Shown here: positions 1 through 6,496 of the stretch, one piece after another | Layout of the letters: every line of letters begins with the position of its first letter | Position numbering within the stretch: position 1 is the first letter of the stretch | DNA from: an uncultured Bacilli bacterium | GTDB taxonomy: Bacteria; Bacillota_I; Bacilli_A; RF39; UBA660 | Direction of reading: 5' to 3' | NCBI GenBank assembly: GCA_947632275.1 | Contig: CANROR010000019.1 | Span: 1-17,042, forward strand | Length of the DNA: 17,042 nt | Notes under the pieces: model-generated | Seen by the model: only the letters and a program-made list of their open reading frames with translations | What the model was told of the DNA's origin: nothing | The model's database searches: none | Program-made: the position numbers and the translations under genes

Positions 1-428
1 TTAAACAAACACTAGAATATTTTACTGACTTTTATGATAACTTTGATATTGAAAAAGCTAAAAGATTAATAAAGGATTTAGATTTGGAAATAGATACTAA
101 GATTTCTAAAATGAGTAAAGGTATGCAAGAAAAGTTACAACTTATCCTTGTTATGTCAAGAAATGCTCAGCTTTATATATTAGATGAGCCTCTAGGAGGT
201 GTTGACCCTGCCACTAGAGATTATATACTAGATACCATTTTAAATAATTTTAATGAAGATGCTAGTGTTATAATATCTACTCACCTTATTAGTGATATCG
301 AAAGGATACTTGACGAGGTTATCTTTATTGATAAAGGAAAAATAATTCTTTCAAGTGATGCTGATAAATTAAGAGAAAAAGAAAATGGGTCTATTGATGA
401 GATATTTAGGAGGATGTTCAAATGTTAG
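1..428 (+). CDS. ABC transporter ATP-binding protein (C-terminal part)
   Basis: This is the ATPase subunit of an ABC exporter, cut by the window edge; the frame is open from base 3, so the Walker A motif lies outside. About 142 residues are visible. They hold a divergent signature motif (MSKGMQEKL, in place of LSGGQ), Walker B with the catalytic glutamate and D-loop (LYILDEPLGGVD) and the switch histidine (ISTH). A TTG at 84 could be read as a start but falls between the Walker motifs, so it is internal. The stop codon overlaps the start of the permease (ATG at 422), which means the two are translationally coupled and form one transporter. The sequence resembles YtrB/EcsA-like drug or peptide exporter ATPases; the substrate cannot be told. 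Confidence 0.93.
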   Translation, partial: KQTLEYFTDFYDNFDIEKAKRLIKDLDLEIDTKISKMSKGMQEKLQLILVMSRNAQLYILDEPLGGVDPATRDYILDTILNNFNEDASVIISTHLISDIERILDEVIFIDKGKIILSSDADKLREKENGSIDEIFRRMFKC

Positions 429-1219
429 GTAAATGTTTAAAATATGATTTAAAATATGTTTATAAAGTTTTAATAATATTCTATTTAATTGATATTGGAT
501 TTGCTATTATTACAAGAATATTATTCGCTTTTGATAATTCTTTTATGTTTCATATCTTAGCTCTTATTGCCAGTGGAACAACCATTTCTTTTATGTTTAG
601 CATTATAATAAATAATTTAATGCGGGTTTGGGCTAGATTTGTTAAAAATATCTATGGTGATGAATCTTATTTAACGCATACCTTGCCAATTAGTAAAAGT
701 ACTATTTATACATCAAAATTTTTAGCATCAATTATTACCATGTTTACCAGTATCTTAGTTATTCTATTGTGTGTATTTATTGCTTATTATTCCCAAACAA
801 ATTTAGAAGTTTTAAAAAATACCTTACAGTTTTTGGCTACATCTATGAATAGTACCACTATTAAAGTAGTTCTTGTTGCTTTCTTATGTTTATTTTTAGA
901 ATTTACGATGTTTTTACAAGCCGGTTTCACGGGTATCTTACTCGGACATAGGTCCAACAATTCAAAAATGGCTAAATCAGTTCTTTATGGTTTTTTAAAT
1001 TATTTATTTGTTGTAGCCCTATCCGTTTTAATTATTTATATTATCGGTTTATTTAATCCGAATATTATGGCTTTGTTTAATTCGAATGCCAGTAAGGCCC
1101 TTACCATTGATATCGTCAAAACCGCATTAACTTTAGGAATTTGTCTTTATATTACTTTAATTGCTATCTATTATTACATTGATATAAAAATATTTCAAAA
1201 AGGTGTTAACGTTGATTAA
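422..1219 (+). CDS. ABC-2 type transporter permease
   Basis: A 265-residue integral membrane protein with about six hydrophobic segments (near residues 14-36, 40-65, 95-120, 148-175, 188-212 and 232-252), the usual layout of an ABC-2 type permease. The loop after the second segment is hydrophilic and carries YGDESYLTHTLPISK. The pattern of a short polar loop ending in a LP(I/V)S-K segment is common in permeases that work with YtrB-like ATPases. The start at 422 is preceded by AGGAGG at 408-413, inside the end of the ATPase gene, and overlaps its stop codon. It is the membrane partner of the upstream ATPase. A terminator follows at 1242-1272. Substrate unknown. Confidence 0.85.
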   Translation: MLGKCLKYDLKYVYKVLIIFYLIDIGFAIITRILFAFDNSFMFHILALIASGTTISFMFSIIINNLMRVWARFVKNIYGDESYLTHTLPISKSTIYTSKFLASIITMFTSILVILLCVFIAYYSQTNLEVLKNTLQFLATSMNSTTIKVVLVAFLCLFLEFTMFLQAGFTGILLGHRSNNSKMAKSVLYGFLNYLFVVALSVLIIYIIGLFNPNIMALFNSNASKALTIDIVKTALTLGICLYITLIAIYYYIDIKIFQKGVNVD

Positions 1220-1241
1220 TAAATAAATTCTAATCTATGAG

Positions 1242-1272
1242 AGCAGACTAAAAATATTAAGTTTGCTTTTTT
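1242..1272 (+). terminator. Rho-independent terminator of the ABC operon
   Basis: AGCAGACT (1242-1249) pairs with AGTTTGCT (1260-1267) over eight base pairs, one of them a G-U, and is followed by a run of T. It lies 22 bases after the permease stop. Confidence 0.75.
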
Positions 1273-1295
1273 GTTATAAAAATAGCAAAAAAGCA

Positions 1296-1324
1296 TTTAC
1301 AAACAAATGTTCTTATTATATAAT
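1296..1324 (+). promoter_or_regulatory. Promoter with LexA/SOS box for the dinD-like gene
   Basis: A -35 box TTTACA (1296-1301), a 17-base spacer and a perfect -10 box TATAAT (1319-1324) form a strong sigma-A type promoter. The spacer holds CAAACAAATGTTCT (1300-1313), which agrees with the Bacillus LexA (DinR) consensus CGAACRNRYGTTYC at 12 of 14 positions, missing only the outer G and the last C. An operator in this place would block RNA polymerase. The downstream gene is a DinD homologue, an SOS gene in E. coli, which supports the reading. That the site is functional is inference. Confidence 0.7.
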
Positions 1325-1348
1325 GCTATTATCAAGGAGGATTTTGGT

Positions 1349-2209
1349 ATGAATCAAGAAAAAATGCATTTGGTAAACAAAATATTTAATAATGAAACTA
1401 TTAGAACAATTTGGGATAAGGAAAACGAAAAATACTATATTAGTGTTGTCGATATTGTTGGTGTTTTAGTAGATAGTAAAGAACCAAGAAAATATTGGAA
1501 TTGGTTGAAAAATAAGTTATTAAAAGAAGAAAATTTTGAAACGTCTAGTATTACTAGACAGTTGAAACTAAAAGCCCAAGATGGTAAATATCGTTTAACG
1601 GATGTAGTTGATATTGAAGGAATGTTTCGAATTATTGAATCCATTCCAAGTAAAAATGCTGAGCCTATAAAACAATGGTTAGCAAAACTTGGTAGTGAAA
1701 GAATTGATGAAGTGTTTGATCCATCTATCGCAGCTCAAAGGTCAATTGATTTATATAGAGCAAAAGGTTATGACGAAAAATGGATTACTAGAAGAATACA
1801 AAGCATTCAAGATCGAAAAGAACTTACCGATGTATGGAAAGAAAATGGCATTACGGAAAATAAAGAATTTGCAATATTAACTAATGAAATATATAAAACT
1901 TGGTCGGGAATGACTGCTAAAGAATATAAAGAGTATAAAGGACTTCGTAAAGAAGCCCTTCGAGATAATATGGATAATTTAGAAGTATCCTTAACAGATA
2001 TAAGTGAAGAAGTAACCAAAAGATTAGCAATGAAAAGGAAACCTAAAGGTTTAAAAGAAAATATAAAAGTTGCTCATGCCGGTGGACAAGTTGCTAAAAA
2101 CACCAGAGATGAAATTGAAAATTTACTTGGCGAATCTATTATTACTAATCAAAATAAATTGAACTATCAATATGTAGATGAACTGGAAAAATTAGAAAAT
2201 AAAAATTAA
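1349..2209 (+). CDS. dinD: DinD-like Bro-N domain protein (DNA damage-inducible protein D family)
   Basis: The 286-residue protein has a Bro-N domain at about residues 13-115 (IWDKENEKYYISVVDIV, then YRLTDVVDIEGMFRIIESIP) and a DinD-type C-terminal part: EFAILTNEIYKTWSG at 173-187, KGLRKEALRDNMDNLE near 197-212 and HAGGQVAKNTRDEIENLLG at 243-261. In E. coli, DinD is an SOS-induced protein of similar length (274 residues) reported to inhibit RecA filament activity; many relatives are annotated as phage antirepressors. ATG at 1349 is chosen because AAGGAGG (1334-1340) lies eight bases upstream; the longer frame from 1307 would begin inside the promoter. It is a single-gene unit with its own promoter and SOS box, between two other transcription units. 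Whether it acts on RecA here is not shown. Confidence 0.82.
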   Translation: MNQEKMHLVNKIFNNETIRTIWDKENEKYYISVVDIVGVLVDSKEPRKYWNWLKNKLLKEENFETSSITRQLKLKAQDGKYRLTDVVDIEGMFRIIESIPSKNAEPIKQWLAKLGSERIDEVFDPSIAAQRSIDLYRAKGYDEKWITRRIQSIQDRKELTDVWKENGITENKEFAILTNEIYKTWSGMTAKEYKEYKGLRKEALRDNMDNLEVSLTDISEEVTKRLAMKRKPKGLKENIKVAHAGGQVAKNTRDEIENLLGESIITNQNKLNYQYVDELEKLENKN

Positions 2210-2211
2210 AT

Positions 2212-2242
2212 GCAACTAAAGTTGCTAGTTAAAAACTATTTT
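2212..2242 (+). terminator. Possible weak terminator after dinD
   Basis: Two tandem five-base-pair hairpins, GCAAC-taaa-GTTGC (2212-2225) and TAGTT-aaa-AACTA (2226-2238), are followed by TTTT. The stems are short, so termination may be partial. Confidence 0.4.
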
Positions 2243-2285
2243 CATATATGTATGATTATAATGATAACTGAATAGAAGCAAAAAC

Positions 2286-2301
2286 ACTTTTTGTGACCAA
2301 T
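2286..2301 (+). promoter_or_regulatory. Repeated upstream motif, copy A
   Basis: ACTTTTTGTGACCAAT occurs here and, base for base, at 5736-5751. A 12-of-14 match lies at 4080-4093. The 14-base core ends 53 bases before the ATG of the WG-repeat gene. No -10 box sits at a matching distance in all copies, so an operator, an unusual promoter or an RNA element are all possible. The left half can pair with the bases just before it (CAAAAA 2279-2284 with TTTTTG 2288-2293). A TATAAT at 2257-2262 further upstream may be the promoter of the block. Confidence 0.5.
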
Positions 2302-2352
2302 TAACTTTTTTCTTTTCCAATCGTATGTTACTTTAAAGGTGTTGGAGGAAAG

Positions 2353-3081
2353 ATGAAAAAAGAAAAACGGATGCAAAAATACGAGCAAATTTATAAATTA
2401 GATGATGGTAATTTTAATGTAAGTAAGAAAAATAATGATGAGGTAGCTAAAGTAGAATACTATGCTCATACCAATATTGATGAGGTATATGGCGAAGAAG
2501 GTAAATGGGGGTTGGTAGATAAACTAGGTAAACTTATTATCCGGCCTAAATACATTTATCCTTTTATTGAATGCAGAGATAATTATCAAGTTATGTTACC
2601 TTATGATTATAAGAAGATAAATGGGCAAAAAAAAGTTTTGACTTTAAAACATGGTTTAATTGATAAAAAAGGTAAGATAATTATTCCTATCAAATATTTA
2701 TATATGGAAGCAATGGATAATACAGGTACCTATTTTCGCGTAGTTGATAGAAAAACTTATAAGTCCGGAGTAATTGATAAAAACAATAAAATTGTTATTC
2801 CGTTTAATTATGAATTTATTCAAGCGTCTCCGGATCCCGAGTTAATGATTAAACTTAAAAATAGAGATATCTATCCGGATAAAATTGTTCAAGTAAAAAT
2901 TTGCAATAATGATTTATACGGAATCTATGATTTAAAATTAAAAAAAGAAATAATTAAGCCGAAATATAAATGCTTAGAAATTGTCGCTTATAATAAATTT
3001 AAAATTGGGGCCGATTATGAATCTTTAAATACGTTAATTAATGAAAAAGAAGAAATTATAAGTTATAATTTAAATAGGTGA
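2353..3081 (+). CDS. WG-repeat protein
   Basis: A 242-residue protein made mostly of WG (WG_beta_rep) repeats. Four units are visible: KWGLVDKLGKLIIRPKY (51-67), KHGLIDKKGKIIIPIKY (99-115), KSGVIDKNNKIVIPFNY (137-153) and LYGIYDLKLKKEIIKPKY (188-205). A weaker trace lies near 219-240. WG repeats build beta-rich folds thought to mediate binding; no enzymatic motif is seen. There is no signal peptide or membrane segment, so it is probably cytoplasmic. The start at 2353 has GGAGGA at 2344-2349; an in-frame ATG at 2371 has no such site. Its stop overlaps the leader of the WYL regulator, so the two are co-translated. It heads the block and copy A of the repeated motif lies upstream. Role unknown. 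Confidence 0.8.
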   Translation: MKKEKRMQKYEQIYKLDDGNFNVSKKNNDEVAKVEYYAHTNIDEVYGEEGKWGLVDKLGKLIIRPKYIYPFIECRDNYQVMLPYDYKKINGQKKVLTLKHGLIDKKGKIIIPIKYLYMEAMDNTGTYFRVVDRKTYKSGVIDKNNKIVIPFNYEFIQASPDPELMIKLKNRDIYPDKIVQVKICNNDLYGIYDLKLKKEIIKPKYKCLEIVAYNKFKIGADYESLNTLINEKEEIISYNLNR

Positions 3082-3086
3082 TTGAG

Positions 3087-4076
3087 ATGGATAAGAATTA
3101 TCACGCGAAAAATGGTAATGCTCTTTATATTATAAATATTTTAAAAAAGTATTCGGATGCGGAACATAAACTTTCCGTCTTAGAAATTATTAAATATATT
3201 GAAGATATCTATGGTGTTAAAAATGATCGCCGGACAATTGAAAGAAATATTGAACTTTTAAAAGAAAAACTAGATTATGATATTGATATTTCTAAGGTTG
3301 GTAATAAAAATTATTACTATTTAATAAATAATCCCGATATCGATTTTGAACCTGGGGAAATAAGAGCTATTATTGATACTTTTAGTTATGCGACATTTAT
3401 TCCCAAGAAAATTTCTCAAGAAATAATTATGAAATGTCAAAATATGCAAAACATATATGAAAATAAAAAGCTCAAAGATTATCAAATCTATTCTAATCAT
3501 ATAAAAACGAATAATATGGAAATTATTAAAAACATTGAAGATATTAATAATGCAATTTATCAAAAAAAGCAAATAAGTTTTGCTTATTATAAATATGACT
3601 TGAATCCTACTTTAAAAAATGTTCAGGTGGGGAAATTTAAAGTATCACCGTATACCATTATTTATTCAATTCAAGAGTTATATTTAATTGCTTTAAAAGA
3701 AGAAGAAAAGAAATTAAAAAAATTTCGTCTTGATCGGATGAAAAATATTGAACTTTTAGAAGAAAAAGTAATTAGTAAGGTTAGAAAGGCGGATATTGAT
3801 GCTATCGTAAAAGCTTCTATTTCAATGTATGGGGGAGTAGGTGAGGAAATTGAAGTTTTGTGTGATAATGCCTTACTTGATAATGTGATTGAAGTATTTG
3901 GCAAAGACATTAAAATAACGAAATATGATGCTAATCATTTTAAATTAATTATGAATAAAGATTTAGAGGGCTTTAAATATTATCTTTTACGAAATATCGA
4001 ATTTATTAAAATAATAAAACCTCAGAAATTAAAAGAAGAAATAGCAAGCATTTTAAAAAATTATTTAGCCAAGTAA
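3087..4076 (+). CDS. WYL-domain transcriptional regulator
   Basis: A 329-residue DNA-binding regulator. Residues about 10-62 form a DeoR-like winged helix (KLSVLEIIKYIEDIYGV, then DRRTIERNIELLKE). Residues about 150-225 are a WYL ligand-sensing domain, in which the name motif reads LYL (198-200) instead of WYL and the conserved FRLDRM follows at 213-218. Residues about 254-326 match the WCX C-terminal extension (IEVLCDNALLDNVIEVFG). ATG at 3087 is preferred over the GTG at 3078 because AGGTGA (3076-3081) lies five bases upstream. WYL proteins of this build (BrxR, CapW, PafBC and others) respond to ligands such as nucleic acid and often control accessory or DNA-damage genes. It most likely regulates its own block; the repeated 14-base motif is the obvious operator candidate, which is inference. 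Confidence 0.88.
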   Translation: MDKNYHAKNGNALYIINILKKYSDAEHKLSVLEIIKYIEDIYGVKNDRRTIERNIELLKEKLDYDIDISKVGNKNYYYLINNPDIDFEPGEIRAIIDTFSYATFIPKKISQEIIMKCQNMQNIYENKKLKDYQIYSNHIKTNNMEIIKNIEDINNAIYQKKQISFAYYKYDLNPTLKNVQVGKFKVSPYTIIYSIQELYLIALKEEEKKLKKFRLDRMKNIELLEEKVISKVRKADIDAIVKASISMYGGVGEEIEVLCDNALLDNVIEVFGKDIKITKYDANHFKLIMNKDLEGFKYYLLRNIEFIKIIKPQKLKEEIASILKNYLAK

Positions 4077-4079
4077 AAT

Positions 4080-4093
4080 ACCTTTTATGACCA
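4080..4093 (+). promoter_or_regulatory. Repeated upstream motif, copy B
   Basis: ACCTTTTATGACCA matches ACTTTTTGTGACCA of copies A and C at 12 of 14 bases, both differences being transitions. It begins four bases after the WYL stop and ends 53 bases before the next ATG, the same distance as copy A. Its left half can pair with the preceding bases (TAAAA 4074-4078 with TTTTA 4083-4087). Confidence 0.45.
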
Positions 4094-4146
4094 GCTGTCT
4101 TTTCTTAAAATATTATATTTGGTAAGCTTTATTTGAGGTGAAATAA

Positions 4147-4341
4147 ATGAAAATTGAAAAGTTTAGGGATTTAATTAAAGTAAAAGATAAGATGGTTGTT
4201 GATTTAAGAAATATGGAAATTAAAGAAAGGTTAAAAGTCATTTGCTTTTTAAGTGGTCTTACTTACCAAAGGGGCAGTTTTACCAAAATTGCTTGTGGCC
4301 AATTTATCGTTAAGTTAGGAGATAAGTATGGAAATAATTAG
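4147..4341 (+). CDS. Stand-alone SepF-like core domain (64 residues)
   Basis: The protein aligns by eye with the conserved core of SepF, the FtsZ-binding Z-ring protein. KDKMVVDLRNM (13-23) corresponds to the SepF strand with VVVNLQR. The stretch ERLKVICFLSGLTYQRGSF (27-45) corresponds to AKRIVDFLSGTVYALGGDI, and GQFIVKL (51-57) to the last strand. Bacillus SepF is about 150 residues with an N-terminal membrane-binding helix and a linker; both are absent here, so this would be a soluble minimal domain. GAGGTG (4135-4140) lies six bases before the ATG. The last 14 bases overlap the next gene. It may compete with, or modulate, the housekeeping SepF in division; that is inference. The fold assignment itself is fairly secure despite the short length. 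Confidence 0.68.
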   Translation: MKIEKFRDLIKVKDKMVVDLRNMEIKERLKVICFLSGLTYQRGSFTKIACGQFIVKLGDKYGNN

Positions 4342-4792
4342 AGAAAAAGATTATCAAATAGATTGGACTTGCTTTTTAGATGATAAAAATAAAGTTTTAT
4401 TAGATTTTACGAAATGTATGAATCACCCCAATATAATGTTATCTGATATTCAAACTTTATGTGATAATGCTACAGTTTTAAAGGAGAAAAATGATTCATA
4501 TTATATTGGAAACTATAAATATTTAGATAAAGATACGACCGAAAAATATTTAAAGGAATTATTTTTAGAGTTTGAAACTGGAGTAATCAAAGGCAGAACT
4601 TATTGTTGCCTAAATCATTATGGTAAATATGCCAATATTGCTAAAACTTATCAAAAACTATTGGAAACTATAAAATTAAATAATTATCAAATTGTTGGGG
4701 TTCCGACTGAAAGATATTTATCAGGACGTTGGGATAAAGAAAATGAAAATGAGTATATTACCCAAATAATGATACCCATCAAAATAAATTAA
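4328..4792 (+). CDS. GyrI-like / effector-binding domain protein
   Basis: A 154-residue protein whose second half is typical of the GyrI-like (AraC effector-binding, SHS2-doublet) fold: GRTYCCLNHYGKYANIAKTY (89-108), YQKLLETIKLNNYQIVGVP (108-126) and RYLSGRWDKENENEYITQIM (129-148). The first half is divergent but long enough for the first repeat. There is no DNA-binding domain, so it is a free-standing ligand binder, like SbmC/GyrI or YtkR relatives, some of which bind drugs or act as hydrolases. In relatives the last strand commonly reads T-E-I-x-I-P; here it is TQIMIP, so the usual glutamate appears to be Q146. The start overlaps the SepF-like gene by 14 bases and has AGGAGATA at 4317-4324, pointing to coupled translation. 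Confidence 0.75.
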   Translation: MEIIREKDYQIDWTCFLDDKNKVLLDFTKCMNHPNIMLSDIQTLCDNATVLKEKNDSYYIGNYKYLDKDTTEKYLKELFLEFETGVIKGRTYCCLNHYGKYANIAKTYQKLLETIKLNNYQIVGVPTERYLSGRWDKENENEYITQIMIPIKIN

Positions 4793-4813
4793 GAAAATGA
4801 AAGGAAGATGTAA

Positions 4814-5731
4814 ATGTACTGTTACGCTATTCAAAACGCAAGAATGGATTTAGAAGATAAGGACTATCAGGAAAAACTAAAAAAATGGTTAAATTTTTAT
4901 TGGGAATGTATTGATACGAATCCTTATGTTGATCCAGATATGTTAGTAAAAGGTAAAAAGATAAGAATAAATCCTTACTTTTATGAAGATTTAAGGACCT
5001 TTTTAAATAACCAAAAGGGGCGAAAGTACAAATACACTGCCGAAGATGAATATATTAATGATGAAACGGGTATAAATTTAGTATCCGACCAATTTGGCTT
5101 TTCAGCACCTAAAATTTTTGTCACTCATCCTTATGATGTATATTTACAAAAATGCAAACAAGAGGGAAGAAATAAAGAATTAGCTATCGAAAATGTTGTT
5201 AGATGGGTAATGACCTCAAGAACGATCGGCGGCTCATTTCTTTGGCCTAAAGAAATTTGGCAATCATATAATATGCGTCGTGGGGGAAGCGCTACTTATA
5301 AAGGTGGAAGTTATATTCAAGATCGCGTTGATTTAACTTTACTTGAAATTAAACATTATTTAGACAATAAAGGAAATGTTGAGGGCGATATTTTAAAAGT
5401 TGAGGATAACTCTAATAGTCAAAAATGGTTGTTGGAGTTTGCATCTTTTCAAAATTATGTTGATTATTTTTGCTTACAGCCTTTTGTAGATGAAAATAAT
5501 AATTATATGCCTTATGATATCGTTTGTAGTGATATGGAAAACCCTAATGATGGTTTTATTTGCCTGGCCGATGATAAATTACAACAAGCTAAGAAGGCCA
5601 AAAATTATTTTGAAAACAATTCAATTTTTAATTTAGATTCTCTAACTTTAGAAAAAATGCTTAATAATGTTAGTCTAATGATTATGAAACGCACCCAAAT
5701 TATGGAAGATGTCATAAATAGCCAAAAATAA
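4814..5731 (+). CDS. Conserved hypothetical protein resembling DUF6994
   Basis: A 305-residue soluble protein with no membrane segment or signal. It resembles proteins annotated as DUF6994. The visible landmarks are NPYVDPDMLVKGKKIRINPY (36-55), SRTIGGSFLWP (135-145), RRGGSATYKGG (155-165), IQDRVDLTLLEIKHYLD (168-184) and FASFQNYVDYFCLQPFVDE (209-227). No catalytic signature is recognised. The invariant-looking glycine and arginine patches (RTIGG, RRGGS) would suit a phosphate or nucleic acid site, but this is a guess. AAGGAAG at 4801-4807 precedes the ATG. It sits 21 bases after the GyrI-like gene and in the same block. The family name is given from memory of its motifs; the function is unknown. 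Confidence 0.6.
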   Translation: MYCYAIQNARMDLEDKDYQEKLKKWLNFYWECIDTNPYVDPDMLVKGKKIRINPYFYEDLRTFLNNQKGRKYKYTAEDEYINDETGINLVSDQFGFSAPKIFVTHPYDVYLQKCKQEGRNKELAIENVVRWVMTSRTIGGSFLWPKEIWQSYNMRRGGSATYKGGSYIQDRVDLTLLEIKHYLDNKGNVEGDILKVEDNSNSQKWLLEFASFQNYVDYFCLQPFVDENNNYMPYDIVCSDMENPNDGFICLADDKLQQAKKAKNYFENNSIFNLDSLTLEKMLNNVSLMIMKRTQIMEDVINSQK

Positions 5732-5735
5732 CTAT

Positions 5736-5751
5736 ACTTTTTGTGACCAAT
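5736..5751 (+). promoter_or_regulatory. Repeated upstream motif, copy C
   Basis: The same 16 bases as at 2286-2301, beginning five bases after the preceding stop codon. The 14-base core ends 60 bases before the TTG at 5810, close to the 53-base distance of the other two copies. The left half can pair with CAAAAA at 5723-5728. Confidence 0.5.
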
Positions 5752-5809
5752 GCTATTGCTTAACCTTTAGCTTCAGCATAAAATGCTAAATGAAAAGGAG
5801 GCTATAGTT

Positions 5810-6193
5810 TTGAAAAAGTATCGGATCATCATGAATAATGTTGATAAAGTTACGGATTATGTTGATCTTTGTAAGGATGTTAGAACTATTTATATGAATA
5901 GTCCATTAGCGCAAAAAAAGTTAAAAAATTTGGCAAAAAGAGTACCGAAAGAATATGATATTGAAAGCATCAAAAAGTTTGAAAAAGAGACGGGTTTAAT
6001 TTTAAAGTATTATATTTTTACTAACAAATATGATTTTTTAGAATATACTCACTTAGGTGTTTTCCCAGATAACGAAAGGTTAATAAAAGAATATGGGATT
6101 GGCAAATATCCCTATGAAGAATTAATGAAAACACATCTTGACCAATTTGATATTTTAGTTATAGATAAAATATCAAATATTAAAAATAAATAG
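5810..6193 (+). CDS. Small conserved-looking hypothetical protein
   Basis: A 127-residue soluble protein (MKKYRIIMNNVDKVTDYVDL at the N-terminus) that I do not recognise. It is rich in lysine and tyrosine, with alternating helix and strand character and no membrane segment. TTG at 5810 is preferred as the start because AAGGAGG (5795-5801) lies eight bases upstream; the in-frame ATG at 5783 has no ribosome binding site, and the AAGGAGG itself would then be coding. It is the last gene of the block: copy C of the repeated motif lies upstream and a strong terminator overlaps its stop codon. Confidence 0.62.
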   Translation: MKKYRIIMNNVDKVTDYVDLCKDVRTIYMNSPLAQKKLKNLAKRVPKEYDIESIKKFEKETGLILKYYIFTNKYDFLEYTHLGVFPDNERLIKEYGIGKYPYEELMKTHLDQFDILVIDKISNIKNK

Positions 6194-6227
6194 CTATGTA
6201 CCAAAGGGTAGATAGCTTTTATCTTTT
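6192..6227 (+). terminator. Strong terminator ending the WG-WYL-SepF block
   Basis: AGCTATGTACC (6192-6202) pairs with GGTAGATAGCT (6207-6217) over eleven positions with one G-G mismatch and an AAAG loop, followed by TTTATCTTTT. The stem begins in the stop codon. Confidence 0.88.
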
Positions 6228-6414
6228 ATAGGTTCTAATGATAGGTTTTAATGAATAAAAATAAATTAGAAATAATTTCTAATCTTTTTGAAGAAAAAGA
6301 AAAAAGAAGGAAGTTAAACCGACACAAATTGTGACAGTTTCAAATTAAAGCCAGGTAAAATGCATAGCGCCGATACTTAATACTAAAGGAATATTACCCG
6401 TCCCGTCCCAAAGC

Positions 6415-6434
6415 TTTTATTTTATGAAATAAAA
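6415..6434. repeat. AT-rich inverted repeat
   Basis: TTTTATTT (6415-6422) and AAATAAAA (6427-6434) are perfect reverse complements around a four-base loop. With only A-T pairs, it could act as a weak structure or be chance in AT-rich DNA. Confidence 0.4.
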
Positions 6435-6487
6435 ATAATTAACTTATAAGCCTTTATTATTTTTATATAAAGTTATTCTAAAATTAA

Positions 6488-6496
6488 TGTTATAAT
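6488..6496 (+). promoter_or_regulatory. Extended -10 promoter of the membrane-protein operon
   Basis: TGTTATAAT is a perfect TGn plus TATAAT extended -10. No good -35 box is seen. Transcription would start near 6503, on or just after the ATG at 6501, which bears on where the next gene begins. Confidence 0.55.

Noticed and set aside
84..428. TTG at 84 as the start of a short ATPase
   Set aside because: The frame is open to the left edge, and an ABC ATPase needs the Walker A region upstream of this point.
1435..3910. Several minus-strand frames of 60-83 codons inside the DinD-like and WYL genes
   Set aside because: They lie opposite well-supported genes, lack ribosome sites and show no domain features.
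6323..6337. ACACAAATTGTGAC as another copy of the motif
   Set aside because: It shares only TTGTGAC plus the first two bases (9 of 14) and is not followed by a gene at the usual distance.
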